Assembly: GCF_001984195.1 (NCBI RefSeq)
Contig: NZ_MTQN01000011.1
Location: 310,001 to 374,000, forward strand
Length of the DNA stretch: 64,000 nt
Reading direction: 5' to 3'
Source: Kribbella sp. ALI-6-A
GTDB lineage: Bacteria > Actinomycetota > Actinomycetes > Propionibacteriales > Kribbellaceae
Positions 1-8,539 of this stretch are shown here, piece after piece. The notes under the pieces are model-generated. The model was not told where the DNA came from, did not search any database, and saw only the letters and a program-made list of their open reading frames with translations. Position 1 is the first letter of the stretch. Each line of letters begins with the position of its first letter. The translations under genes were made by a program, and so were the position numbers.

Positions 1-466
1 TCACGGCAGCCCGCAGCACGGTCGTCGGTACGCCGGACGCGAGCAGGATCTCGCCGACCTCGCGGCGCGAGCTCAGATGCGGCGACAGCTCCTCGTCGTC
101 GGGGTAGAGCCCGCCGAGGTAGACGATCCGGCCGACGCCCGCCTCGCGCGCCGCGGCCGCGAACGTGCGAGCGGTGTGCCGATCCCGGGCCTCGAACTTC
201 TTGCCGGTGCCGAGCGCGTGGATCAGGTAGTACGCGACGTCGACGTCCTCGAGCGCGGCCTCGACCTGGTGCCGGTCCCCCGCGTCGGCCTCGACGACCT
301 CCACGTCGTCGTACCACTCGCGGCCCTCCAGGCGACGCGGGTTCCGGGCCATCGCGCGGACGCGGTAGCCGGCCTTCAGCAGTTCGGGCACCAGGCGTCC
401 GCCGATGTAGCCGGTCACACCGGTGACGAGGACGAGCTTCGGGCCGTCGGAAGCGGGGGAGGTCAC
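1..466 (-). CDS. NAD(P)H-binding (NmrA/SDR-like) protein, 3' part off the window
   Basis: The reading frame begins at a GTG and runs off the left edge, so only about 155 N-terminal residues are visible. It opens with the Rossmann nucleotide-binding signature VTGVTGYIGGRL followed by the RARNP-type basic segment (RVRAMARNP) expected after strand 2 of an atypical short-chain dehydrogenase of the NmrA/complex I NDUFA9-like group. Such proteins bind NAD(P) and act as dehydratase/epimerase relatives or as redox sensors. The substrate cannot be told. It is divergent from the ArsR-type gene next door, with about 170 bp between them. No in-frame start exists further upstream for at least 80 bases. 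Family assignment is firm; function is open. Confidence 0.75.
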   Translation of the reverse strand, partial: MTSPASDGPKLVLVTGVTGYIGGRLVPELLKAGYRVRAMARNPRRLEGREWYDDVEVVEADAGDRHQVEAALEDVDVAYYLIHALGTGKKFEARDRHTARTFAAAAREAGVGRIVYLGGLYPDDEELSPHLSSRREVGEILLASGVPTTVLRAAV

Positions 467-566
467 GCCACAGCGGGTTCCCGTTCGCGGGCCTCGCCAC
501 GCCGAACGTGCGCAACGGGATCGCCGACGGCGACAGCCCGGCCGAGATTGCGGGCTCCTGCTCCAG

Positions 567-628
567 TTGACATGCAGCCTGACGGCTGCCTATTGTCGAA
601 AGGCAGCCAGCGGGCTGCCTGTTAGGAG
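567..628 (+). promoter_or_regulatory. Promoter and operator of the ArsR-SRPBCC gene
   Basis: A near-consensus -35 box TTGACA (567-572) and a -10 box TATTGT (591-596) are 18 bp apart. Two related inverted repeats overlap this promoter: GCAGCC-TGAC-GGCTGC (574-589) fills the spacer, and the perfect dyad AGGCAGCC-AGCG-GGCTGCCT (601-620) covers the expected transcription start. The shared GCAGCC/GGCTGC half-sites suggest a homodimer binding twice. The Shine-Dalgarno-like AGGAG (624-628) follows. Autorepression by the downstream ArsR protein is the natural inference. Confidence 0.7.
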
Positions 629-637
629 TGGTACAGC

Positions 638-1429
638 GTGATGGACGACGTGTTCCGCGCTCTCGCGGACCCGAGCCGGCGGCGGCTGCTGGACGAGCTG
701 AACGCGCGCAACGGCCAGACCCTGCGCGAACTCTGCGCCGTGCTCGAGATGGCCCGGCAGTCGGTGAGCAAGCACCTCGCCGTCCTGGAGGCGGCCAACC
801 TCGTCACCACCGTGCGGCGCGGCCGGGAGAAGTTGCACTACCTGAACGCCGAACCGATCAACGCCATCGCGGACCGCTGGATCACCCGGTACGACCGCCG
901 GCGGGCGCGCCTGTTCGCCGACCTCAAGACCGCATTGGAGCAGCAGACCATGAGCGACACCGACTTCGTCTACACCACCTACATCCGGACCACGCCCGAA
1001 CGGCTGTGGCGCGCCCTGACCGAACCGCAGTTCACGCAGCAGTACTGGGGTCTGCACCACGAGACCGACTGGCAGCCCGGCGCACCGATGACCTGGAAGA
1101 TGGGCGACGTCACGATGGCCGGCGCCGGTCAGAAGGTCGTCGAGCACGAGCCGTACCAGCGGCTGTCCTACACCTGGCACACGATCACGCCGGAGTTCGC
1201 GCGCGCGGTGGAGCTGAGCGCCGAGGACGAGGCCGCCACCCGCGCCGAACCGCTGTCGACGGTCACCTTCGAGCTCGAGCCCGACGGCGATCAGGTGAAA
1301 CTGACCGTCATCCACACCGGCTTCGAACCCGGCAGCCGGATCCGCTCGATGGTCAGCGAAGGCTGGGTCAAACTCCTGTCCGACCTGAAGTCCTTCACCG
1401 AAACCGCCGAGGCCCTCCAGGACGCCTGA
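638..1429 (+). CDS. ArsR-type HTH regulator fused to an SRPBCC (AHSA1-like) domain
   Basis: A 263-residue fusion. Residues 1-95 form a winged helix of the ArsR/SmtB type (FRALADPSRRRLLDEL, then a recognition helix around RQSVSKHLAVLEAANLV). Residues 105-255 look like an SRPBCC/AHSA1 hydrophobic-pocket domain (TTPERLWRALTEPQFTQQYWG). No metal-binding CxC motif is visible in the HTH part, so the signal is probably a small hydrophobic ligand held by the C-terminal domain rather than a metal. GTG 638 and ATG 641 are both usable; AGGAG at 624-628 suits either. Likely a self-repressing sensor, given the two dyads across its promoter. No obvious target gene apart from itself and the divergent NAD(P)-binding gene. 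Confidence 0.85.
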   Translation: MMDDVFRALADPSRRRLLDELNARNGQTLRELCAVLEMARQSVSKHLAVLEAANLVTTVRRGREKLHYLNAEPINAIADRWITRYDRRRARLFADLKTALEQQTMSDTDFVYTTYIRTTPERLWRALTEPQFTQQYWGLHHETDWQPGAPMTWKMGDVTMAGAGQKVVEHEPYQRLSYTWHTITPEFARAVELSAEDEAATRAEPLSTVTFELEPDGDQVKLTVIHTGFEPGSRIRSMVSEGWVKLLSDLKSFTETAEALQDA

Positions 1430-1468
1430 CCCACACCGCGACCAGGCCGTCCTGAGGTGGCGGGATGA

Positions 1469-3589
1469 CTACGGGCGGCGATGGATGAGCAGAGGCAACA
1501 CAGCCGCAGCCCCGGCCTCCCGGAGTTTGGCGGCGGCCACTGTGATCGGCCACTGGGACGACGACGCGTCGACGACCAGCAGGACCGAGCGACCGGTGAC
1601 GGACTGCGCCGTGGCGCCGTCGATCTCGATCGCGTCCCGCCAGACCTTGGCCTCCTCGGCGGAGGACAGATCGTCGATCGAGCCGAACGGTTGCAGCGGA
1701 AGGTCCGCCCGGTCGAGGCGGCCGATCTCGGCCAGGTGGTCGGCGACGGCGGTCGTGAGGGCGCGGCTGCCCGCGGCGGGCAACGGAACGACGACCTCGG
1801 GACGCCGCGACCACGCATCCCGCCAGCGCGACAGCGCCGCTACGCATCCCGCCTTCAGCGCGTCGAGCGCTGCCGGATCCGGAGTGTCTGTGCCGAAGGT
1901 GGAGCGGAGCACCTCCCGCCACTCGGGGGCGTCGGCGAAGACGATGGTCCGGCCCGGGTCGGCGAGCAGGCCCGGAGGGATCCGGCCCTTGGCGCCGAAG
2001 GCTCCGCCCGGCCACATCTTGCGCGGTTCGAGCACGTGCGTCTCCCCGCGGAGCTGGCGCGTGATCGCCTGCACCGTCTCCGGGTCGGGGCTCGCGGTGA
2101 GCGGGTCCGGAAGCAGGCCGAGGCAGACCGAGCACCGGCCACACGGCTCGGCGGTCGGGTCGTCCAGGGACTCCTGGAGAAGTTGCATGAGGCAACGTTC
2201 GCCGCGGGTGTAGGCGCGCATGATGTCGGCCTCGCGCCGACGTACGGCGACGATGCCGTCGTAGTGGGCCGCGTCGAAGGTCCACGGCACGTCGGTCCGC
2301 ACCCAGCCACGCTCGACCCGCTCGACCGCGCCGTCCACAGCCAGCTGCTTCAGCATCAGCTCGACCCGGCCGCGGCGCAGCCCGGTCTCGGCCTCCAGCG
2401 ACGGCACGGTCGCCGGCTGGTCGGGCCCGTACGCCGAGAGGCCGGCCAGCAGGCGGTTCACCTGCTCGGGCACCGGGATGGTCGCGGTCGCGAAGTAGTC
2501 CCACACGCCCGCGTCGGCGTCCGACGGCAGCAGCGCGACGACGGCGTGATCGATCCCTCGGCCGGCCCGCCCGACCTGCTGGTAGTACGACACCGGCGAC
2601 GGCGGCGAGCCGACGTGCACGACGAAGCCGAGGTCGGGCTTGTCGTACCCCATGCCGAGCGCGGACGTCGCGACCAGCGCCTTCAGCCGGTTCTCTCGCA
2701 GGGCGTCCTCGAGACTCTCCCGCTCCCCCGACTCCAGCCCACCCGTGTACGCCGCGACCGGTACGGCGGCGCCGTGCACCTCCTGGATCGCCGAAGCCAG
2801 ACGCTGCGCGTCGGCGACGGTCAACGTGTAGACGATGCCGGAGCCGGGCAGCTTCGGCAGATGGTCGACCACCCAGGCGAAGCGGTCGAGCGGGGACAAC
2901 GCGTTCACGACCGCGAGCTGCAGGCTCGACCGCGCGAGCGGACCACGCAGGACCAGCGTCGACTCGCCGAGCTGGTGCGCGACGTCCTCGGTGACGCGGC
3001 TGTTGGCCGTCGCGGTCGTCGCGAGCACCGGGGTCTGCGGGTTGAGCTTCTGCAGGACCTCGGAAACGCGCCGGTAGTCGGGCCGGAAGTCGTGTCCCCA
3101 GTCGGAGACCGCGTGCGCCTCGTCGATCACCAGCAGGCCGATCTGGCCGGCCAGCCCGTCGAGGACGCGGCGCCCGAAGCCCGGGTTGGCCAATCGCTCC
3201 GGCGAGACGAGCAGGACGTCGATCGCGCCCGAACGCAGGTCGGTCTCGATCGAGGACCAGTCGTCGACGTTGGACGAGTTGAGCGTCGCGGCCCGCAACC
3301 CGGCGCGCGCGGCGGCGGCCACCTGGTCGCGCATCAAGGACAGCAGAGGTGAGACGACAAGCGTCGGCCCCGCACCCTCGGACCGGCGGATCGCGGTCGC
3401 GGCCCAGTACACCGCGGACTTGCCCCAGCCGGTCGCCTGGACGACGAGCACCCGCGCGTTGGGCTCGCACAGCGCGGCGACCGCGGTCTCCTGGTCGTCC
3501 CGCAAGCGCGCGGAATCCCCCGCGATCGCCGAGATCACCCCGGCGGCGGTCGCGGCGCGGGACTCGGACAACTTCAACGCATCACCCAT
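1469..3589 (-). CDS. RecQ-family ATP-dependent DNA helicase with a PRTase-like C-terminus
   Basis: A superfamily 2 3'-5' DNA helicase of about 706 residues. Walker A reads ATGWGKS (about residues 52-58), motif II is DEAH (about 156-159), and motif VI appears as QQVGRAGRG. A RecQ-type zinc site follows with one Cys near 466 and the cluster EPCGRCSVC near 481-489. No HRDC domain is seen. Instead the last 140 residues resemble a degenerate phosphoribosyltransferase fold (VVVPLPAAGSRAL ... VLLVVDASSS), lacking the usual acidic DD of the PRPP loop. ATG 3589 was chosen over an upstream start at 3640 because the extra 17 residues carry no conserved sequence. Probably acts in recombination or replication-fork repair. 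Confidence 0.88.
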   Translation of the reverse strand: MGDALKLSESRAATAAGVISAIAGDSARLRDDQETAVAALCEPNARVLVVQATGWGKSAVYWAATAIRRSEGAGPTLVVSPLLSLMRDQVAAAARAGLRAATLNSSNVDDWSSIETDLRSGAIDVLLVSPERLANPGFGRRVLDGLAGQIGLLVIDEAHAVSDWGHDFRPDYRRVSEVLQKLNPQTPVLATTATANSRVTEDVAHQLGESTLVLRGPLARSSLQLAVVNALSPLDRFAWVVDHLPKLPGSGIVYTLTVADAQRLASAIQEVHGAAVPVAAYTGGLESGERESLEDALRENRLKALVATSALGMGYDKPDLGFVVHVGSPPSPVSYYQQVGRAGRGIDHAVVALLPSDADAGVWDYFATATIPVPEQVNRLLAGLSAYGPDQPATVPSLEAETGLRRGRVELMLKQLAVDGAVERVERGWVRTDVPWTFDAAHYDGIVAVRRREADIMRAYTRGERCLMQLLQESLDDPTAEPCGRCSVCLGLLPDPLTASPDPETVQAITRQLRGETHVLEPRKMWPGGAFGAKGRIPPGLLADPGRTIVFADAPEWREVLRSTFGTDTPDPAALDALKAGCVAALSRWRDAWSRRPEVVVPLPAAGSRALTTAVADHLAEIGRLDRADLPLQPFGSIDDLSSAEEAKVWRDAIEIDGATAQSVTGRSVLLVVDASSSQWPITVAAAKLREAGAAAVLPLLIHRRP

Positions 3590-3688
3590 GCCGACGACCC
3601 TAGACGCCCGCACCCCCAACGCGTGGGCCCCGGACCTCAACCTGTGGAAAACCTGGGGTGAGAAGAGGCGCCTCCGGACCGCTGGAAT

Positions 3689-4192
3689 TTAAGCGCTGAC
3701 CTCGCACGTGGTGTCCGCGCAGGCGTTGGGGCGGCAGGGAGTGCCGGCGGTGTCCACGAGACGCCGGGGCCCCGGGCCGCGGGCCGCCAACGCGTCGTAC
3801 GGGTTGGCCAGGGCGCAGCGGTCGAGGGACAGGCAGCCGCAGCCGACGCAGTCCTTGAAGTCGTCGCGGAGTTGTTCGAGCTGGACGATGCGGCGGTCGA
3901 GCTCGGCCTGCCAGCACTGGGAGATGCGTTCCCAGTCCTGCCGGGTGGGAGTGCGGTTGTCGGGCAGCAGCGCCAGGATCCCGGCGACGTCGGCGAGCGG
4001 GATGCCGACCCGCTGGGCGATCCGGATCAGAGCGACCCGGCGCAGCGTGTCGCGCTTGTAGCGGCGCTGGTTACCGGACGTCCGCCGGCTGACGATCAGG
4101 TTCTGGCGTTCGTAGAAGTGCAGCGCGGAGATCGCCACACCGCTGCGTTCGGACAGCTGCCCGACGGTCAGTTCACCCGGTTCGATGTCCAT
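3689..4192 (-). CDS. soxR: Redox-sensitive MerR-family activator SoxR
   Basis: 167 residues with an N-terminal MerR winged helix (LTVGQLSERSGVAISALHFYE) and the diagnostic [2Fe-2S] ligand set C115-x2-C118-x-C120-x5-C126 (CVGCGCLSLDRC), which matches the spacing of E. coli SoxR. The protein senses redox-cycling compounds or nitric oxide by oxidation of its cluster and switches transcription of target genes. In actinomycetes SoxR generally answers to endogenous redox-active metabolites rather than running a superoxide regulon through SoxS. A SoxR box lies directly upstream, so autoregulation is likely. The neighbouring MFS exporter on the same strand 48 bp upstream is a plausible functional partner. 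Confidence 0.93.
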   Translation of the reverse strand: MDIEPGELTVGQLSERSGVAISALHFYERQNLIVSRRTSGNQRRYKRDTLRRVALIRIAQRVGIPLADVAGILALLPDNRTPTRQDWERISQCWQAELDRRIVQLEQLRDDFKDCVGCGCLSLDRCALANPYDALAARGPGPRRLVDTAGTPCRPNACADTTCEVSA

Positions 4193-4211
4193 GCCAACTC
4201 CTCCCGACCGA

Positions 4212-4229
4212 CCTCAACCGAAGTCGAGG
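4212..4229 (-). promoter_or_regulatory. SoxR box upstream of soxR
   Basis: On the minus strand the 18-mer reads CCTCGACTTCGGTTGAGG. Its arms CCTCGAC and GTTGAGG differ by a single base and leave a 4-bp centre. It keeps the CCTC...GAGG ends and the 18-bp length of the classical SoxR operator. It sits in the 48-bp gap between the MFS stop and the soxR start, where it would control soxR itself. Confidence 0.75.
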
Positions 4230-4240
4230 CTAACCCACGG

Positions 4241-5515
4241 TCAGGCAGCAGGCACCAGGCGCCGTCCGATGCTCGCCGACATCAGCGCCGCCGCGGCGCA
4301 CAAGCCACCGGCCAGGTACCAGGCCAGGTTGTAGCTGCCCTGCACGTCCCGGATCGCGCCGGCGCCGGTCGCCGCGAGCGCGGCCCCGATCTGGTGCGAC
4401 GCGAACACCCAGCCGAACACGATCGGCCCGTCCACCCCGAACCACTCCCGGCACAGCGCGACCGTCGGCGGCACGGTCGCCACCCAGTCCAGCCCGTAGA
4501 AGATGATGAACACCCAGACGCTCGGCTGCGCGGACGGCCCGAGCAGCGACGGCAGCACCAGCAGCGACAGCCCACGCAGCGAGTAGTACGCGATCAGCAG
4601 GTACCGCGGGTCCCAGCGGTCGGTCAGCCAGCCCGAGATGATCGTGCCGCCGACGTCGAACACCCCGACCAGAGCGAGCAGCGACGCGGCCGTCGTGACC
4701 GGCATCCCGTGGTCGTGCGCGGCGGTGACGAAGTGGGTGCCGACCAGCCCGTTCGTGGACGCGCCGCAGATCGCGAAACCACCCGCGAGCAGCCAGAACG
4801 CCGGCCGTCGTGCCGCGTCGCGCAGCGCCGTCAGCGCTCGCATCGAGCTGCTCCCGGTCGTGGTGACCCGCTGGCCCGCCGTACTGCCCTCCGGGGCGCC
4901 GTACGCGCGCAGTCCGACGTCGCTCGGGTAGTCACGCAGGAACAGCAGCACCAACGGCACCACCGCCAGCGCGGCAGCCGCGGCGACGAGCGCCGGCACC
5001 CGCCACCCGTACGACGTCGCCAGGGCCGCGATCAGCGGCAGGAAGACGAGCTGGCCCGCCGCGCCCGCGGCGGTCAGGAGGCCGGTCACCAGCCCACGTC
5101 GCGCCACGAACCAACGCCCGGTGATCGTGGCGACGAACGTGAGCGACATCGACCCGGTGCCGACACCGACCAGCAGCCCCCAGCACAGCAGCAGCTGCCA
5201 GGACGAGTCCATGAAGACCGTGAGCCCACTGCCGAGCGCGATCAGCACCAGTGCTCCGCTGACCACCTTGCGCAGGCCCAGCCGGTCCATCAGCGCCGCC
5301 GCGAACGGCGAGATCAGACCGTAGAGCAGCAGGTTGATCGAGATCGCGGCCGAGATCGTCGTGTGCGACCAGCCGAACTCCTCGTGCAGCGGGTCCAGCA
5401 GCACACTCGGCACCGACCGGAAGCCGGCGGCGCCGATCAGCGTGACAAAACCGACGGCGGCGACCGGCCAGGCGCGGTGCAGCCGGTAGGTCTTCTTCTC
5501 CAGGATCTCGGTCAC
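4241..5515 (-). CDS. MFS transporter
   Basis: A 424-residue integral membrane protein with about twelve hydrophobic segments, beginning at GTG 5515 (VTEILEKKTYRLHRAW). It carries the loop 2-3 MFS motif A (AALMDRLGLRKVVSGAL) and a second copy-like loop (SGWLTDRWDPRYL) halfway, as in oxalate/formate-type or monocarboxylate-type major facilitator proteins. The substrate is not predictable from sequence. It is transcribed away from the GlxA-type regulator and towards soxR, so it may answer to either: export of a redox-active compound under SoxR, or transport of a metabolite under the GlxA regulator. Confidence 0.85.
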   Translation of the reverse strand: MTEILEKKTYRLHRAWPVAAVGFVTLIGAAGFRSVPSVLLDPLHEEFGWSHTTISAAISINLLLYGLISPFAAALMDRLGLRKVVSGALVLIALGSGLTVFMDSSWQLLLCWGLLVGVGTGSMSLTFVATITGRWFVARRGLVTGLLTAAGAAGQLVFLPLIAALATSYGWRVPALVAAAAALAVVPLVLLFLRDYPSDVGLRAYGAPEGSTAGQRVTTTGSSSMRALTALRDAARRPAFWLLAGGFAICGASTNGLVGTHFVTAAHDHGMPVTTAASLLALVGVFDVGGTIISGWLTDRWDPRYLLIAYYSLRGLSLLVLPSLLGPSAQPSVWVFIIFYGLDWVATVPPTVALCREWFGVDGPIVFGWVFASHQIGAALAATGAGAIRDVQGSYNLAWYLAGGLCAAAALMSASIGRRLVPAA

Positions 5516-5550
5516 CCACCGAGTATCGAAGCTTTGCCGCGCCGAAACAG

Positions 5551-5583
5551 TGGCCTGAATGCCAACATGTGTCAAGATGTGGC
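5551..5583. promoter_or_regulatory. Candidate operator between MFS gene and GlxA-type regulator
   Basis: The 69-bp divergent gap contains TGGC-CTGAAT-GCCA (5551-5564) and an overlapping imperfect dyad GCCAACAT ... ATGTGGC (5561-5583). Both use the same GCCA/TGGC half-site. The second touches the start of the + strand gene. Binding by the divergent regulator is inferred only. Confidence 0.4.
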
Positions 5584-5584
5584 C

Positions 5585-6559
5585 ATGGCCGCATCCAGTA
5601 CGCCGCACCGCATCGCCGTGCTCGCCCTGGACCCGGTGGTCGGATTCGACCTGACCATCCCGTCCACCGTCTTCGGCGCCGCCGCCCGCGCCGACGGCAC
5701 CCCTCTGTACGACGTGAAGGTCTGCGGGGTCCGCGCCGAGCCGGTGCGCGCCTCGGCCGGTTTCACGGTCGTCCCGGACTACGGCGCCGAGGTGCTGGCC
5801 GAGGCCGACACGGTGATCATCCCGGGGACCTACCTCCCGCAGGCGCGCCATGAGGGCACCCTGCCGGACGATGTCGCCGAAGCGCTCGGGCTGATCCGCC
5901 CCGGCACCCGGATCGCGTCGATCTGCACCGGCGCCTTCGTGCTCGCCGCGGCCGGACTGCTCGACGGCCGCCCGGCGACGACGCACTGGATCCGCGCCGA
6001 CATGTTCCGTGCCCTCTACCCGCAGGTGAAGCTCGACGAGGACCTGCTGTTCATCGACGACGGCGACGTGATCACCTCGGCCGGACTGGCCGCCGGCGTC
6101 GACCTGTGCCTGCACCTGGTCCGCAGCGACTTCGGCAGCGAGGTGGCCAACCGCGCGGCCCGGCACTGCGTCGTACCGCCGTGGCGGGACGGTGGTCAGT
6201 CGCAGTTCATCGAGCGGGCCGTCCCGGACGAGGGCAGCGACGGCACCGGGCCCACCCGCGCGTGGGCGCTGGAGCGGCTCGACCAGGAGATCAGCCTGGC
6301 CGCCATGGCGTCGTACGCGCGGATGAGTGTGCGGACGTTCAGCCGGCGCTTCAAGGCCGAGACCGGCCAGTCCCCCGGCACCTGGCTGCTGCAGCAACGG
6401 GTCCGCCATGCCTGTCACCTGTTGGAGACGACAGACCTGCCGGTGGACCGGATCGCTGAAGCCGCCGGACTCGGTACGGCGGCCTCACTGCGTCACCACC
6501 TGCGGAGCAGCCTCGGCGTCTCGCCGCTGGCGTACCGGAAGACTTTCCGGGCGGTTTAG
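5585..6559 (+). CDS. GlxA-family regulator (DJ-1/PfpI domain plus AraC HTH)
   Basis: 324 residues. The N-terminal half is a DJ-1/PfpI-type domain with the conserved nucleophile-elbow cysteine in SICTGAFVLAAAG (C114). The C-terminal 100 residues hold the two AraC helix-turn-helix motifs (ISLAAMASYARMSVRTFSRRFKAE and the RIAEAAGLGTAASLRHH segment). Proteins of this architecture are transcriptional activators or repressors, and the DJ-1 part is thought to sense a metabolite rather than act as an enzyme. ATG 5585 is preferred; an in-frame ATG at 5567 would add six residues. It is divergent from the MFS gene, its likely target. Its stop overlaps the convergent peptidase stop. Confidence 0.88.
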   Translation: MAASSTPHRIAVLALDPVVGFDLTIPSTVFGAAARADGTPLYDVKVCGVRAEPVRASAGFTVVPDYGAEVLAEADTVIIPGTYLPQARHEGTLPDDVAEALGLIRPGTRIASICTGAFVLAAAGLLDGRPATTHWIRADMFRALYPQVKLDEDLLFIDDGDVITSAGLAAGVDLCLHLVRSDFGSEVANRAARHCVVPPWRDGGQSQFIERAVPDEGSDGTGPTRAWALERLDQEISLAAMASYARMSVRTFSRRFKAETGQSPGTWLLQQRVRHACHLLETTDLPVDRIAEAAGLGTAASLRHHLRSSLGVSPLAYRKTFRAV

Positions 6560-7683
6560 ACGACCAGGAGGTCGTGCGGACGCTGGTTGACCGACTCGAC
6601 GCCGTTCTCGGTGACGATGACGATGTCCTCGATCCGCGCACCCCACCGGCCCGGCTGGTAGATGCCCGGCTCGACGCTGAACGCCATCCCCGGCTCCAGC
6701 ACGAGTTCGTTGCCCGCGACGATGTACGGCTCCTCGTGCACGTCCAGGCCGATGCCGTGCCCGGTCCGGTGGATGAAGTAGTCGCCGAACCCCGCAGCCG
6801 CGATCACCGACCGGGCCGCGGCGTCGATCGACTCGGCCGTGACACCAGGCCGTACGGCAGAAACCGCCGCCTGCTGCGCCTCCTGCAGTACGGCGTACGT
6901 CGCGCGCACGTCGGCGTCCCGCGGCTCACCGACCGCGTAGGTCCGGGTGGAGTCGGAGTTGAAGCCGGACGGCAGCGGCCCGCCGATGTCGACCACCACC
7001 ACGTCGCCGGCCTCGATCACCCGGTCCGACACGTCGTGGTGCGGGCTCGCGCCGTTCGGTCCGCTGCCGACGATCACGAAGTCCGCCAGGACATGACCTT
7101 CCTCGACGATCGCCGCCGTGAGGTCCGCGCCGACCTCTGCTTCGGTCCGCCCGGCCCGAAGGAACTCCGGGACCCGCGCGTGCACCCGGTCGATCGCCGC
7201 CCCGGCCGCCCTCAACTCGGCGATCTCAGCCGCGTCCTTGCGCATCCGCAGCTCCCGCACGATCGGCCCGGCCAGCACCTGCTCGGCCGACGGCATCGCC
7301 TGCCGCAACGCGAGCACGTGCAGCGCGATGGCGAAGTCGCTGACAGCCACGCGGTCCGCCTTGCCCAGCCGGTCGCCGACCAGCGCGTACGGGTCGTCGC
7401 CGTCGACCCAGGTCAGCACGTCGACACCCAGCTCGCTCAGCGGCACGTCGGCGTACCCAGGCGCTTCCAGCTTCGGTACGACGAGCGCAGGGGCGCCGTC
7501 GGCCGGCACGACCAGTGCGGTCAGTCGCTCGAACGAACCGCCTCCCTGCCCGATCAGGTAGCGCAGATCGGAGCCCGGCGCGATCACCAGCCCGGTCCCG
7601 GCAGCCACCTCCTGCGCTCGCTCCAACCGCCTCCTGAGCACACCCGGCTCCGGAGCTACTTGATGCAACGCTCGACGACTCAT
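6556..7683 (-). CDS. M24-family Xaa-Pro aminopeptidase
   Basis: 375 residues with the creatinase/aminopeptidase P arrangement: a variable N-terminal domain (1-150) and a pita-bread catalytic domain. All five metal ligands are visible in order: Asp in VVVDIGG, Asp in NSDSTRTY, His in HRTGHGIGLDVHEEP, Glu in SVEPGIY and Glu in RIEDIV. It probably removes N-terminal residues from Xaa-Pro peptides in the cytoplasm; no signal peptide is present. It starts 43 bp from the divergent hydrolase gene, so the two share one promoter region. The 3' end overlaps the stop of the GlxA-type gene by four bases. Confidence 0.9.
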   Translation of the reverse strand: MSRRALHQVAPEPGVLRRRLERAQEVAAGTGLVIAPGSDLRYLIGQGGGSFERLTALVVPADGAPALVVPKLEAPGYADVPLSELGVDVLTWVDGDDPYALVGDRLGKADRVAVSDFAIALHVLALRQAMPSAEQVLAGPIVRELRMRKDAAEIAELRAAGAAIDRVHARVPEFLRAGRTEAEVGADLTAAIVEEGHVLADFVIVGSGPNGASPHHDVSDRVIEAGDVVVVDIGGPLPSGFNSDSTRTYAVGEPRDADVRATYAVLQEAQQAAVSAVRPGVTAESIDAAARSVIAAAGFGDYFIHRTGHGIGLDVHEEPYIVAGNELVLEPGMAFSVEPGIYQPGRWGARIEDIVIVTENGVESVNQRPHDLLVV

Positions 7684-7725
7684 GTGCCCGACACTATGTC
7701 GGCGGGCCCTGTTAGAACTACCGCC

Positions 7726-8523
7726 ATGCCACTTCACCACGTCTCCTACGGCGAGGGCGTACCGGTCCTGGCCGTGCACGGCTGGACTCCTGACCACCGG
7801 CTGATGTCCGGCTGCCTGGAGCCGGTCTTCGCCGACCTCACCGGCTATCGCCGCATCTACCCGGACCTGCCCGGCATGGGACGGAGCCCCGCGGGGTCGA
7901 TCGACAGCTCGGACGGCATGCTCGACGCCGTGCTGGAGTTCGTCGACGACGAGATCGGCACGGAGCCGTTCCTGCTGCTCGGTGAGTCGTACGGCGGTTA
8001 CCTGGCACGCGCGATCGCCGCACGGCGGCCCGAGCAGGTGCTCGGGCTCGGCCTGATCTGCCCGATCGGGCTGGCGGTCGAGAACGCCGAACGAACTGTT
8101 CCGGAGCATGTCGTCCTGCGTTCCACCCCCGGTCTGCTGGACGGACTGGACGAGCAGGCGGCCGCCGACTTCACCGAGATCACTGTCGTGCAGACGCGCG
8201 AGACGCTGCAGGCCTTTCTGGCCGACGTGGCGCCGGGACTGGACGTCGCCGACACCGAGGCGATGGCCCGGATCCGCAAGAACTGGACGCTGTCCACACC
8301 TCCTGAAAGCGGACCGGCCTACGAGCGGCCGACGCTGATCCTGTGCGGACGGCAGGACTCGTCGACCGGGTACGCCGACCAGTGGCCGCTGCTGCCGCAC
8401 TACCCGCGCGCGACGTACGCCGTACTGGACGCGGCCGGGCACAACCTGCAGCTCGAGCAGCCGGAGCTGTTCGCGGCGCTCGTCCGCGAGTGGTTGCGGA
8501 GGGTGTCGCTGGAAGCTACCTGA
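7726..8523 (+). CDS. Alpha/beta hydrolase
   Basis: 265 residues with a standard alpha/beta-hydrolase fold. The oxyanion segment is VHGW, the nucleophile elbow is GESYGG (S88), the acid is probably D211 in CGRQDSSTGY, and the base is H239 in AAGHNLQLEQP. Substrate unknown; such proteins range from esterases to C-C hydrolases. It precedes the short-chain dehydrogenase gene by only 16 bp, so it likely begins a three-gene unit with the dehydrogenase and the acyl-CoA synthetase. That setting hints at release or handling of an acyl ester, which is an inference. Confidence 0.85.
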   Translation: MPLHHVSYGEGVPVLAVHGWTPDHRLMSGCLEPVFADLTGYRRIYPDLPGMGRSPAGSIDSSDGMLDAVLEFVDDEIGTEPFLLLGESYGGYLARAIAARRPEQVLGLGLICPIGLAVENAERTVPEHVVLRSTPGLLDGLDEQAAADFTEITVVQTRETLQAFLADVAPGLDVADTEAMARIRKNWTLSTPPESGPAYERPTLILCGRQDSSTGYADQWPLLPHYPRATYAVLDAAGHNLQLEQPELFAALVREWLRRVSLEAT

Positions 8524-8539
8524 AAGTAATATCGATGGC

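Noticed and set aside
3872..5584. Long open frame on the + strand leading into the GlxA-type gene
   Set aside because: It is the antisense of soxR and the MFS gene, with low-complexity Arg/Gln/Asp-rich product; the real start is ATG 5585.
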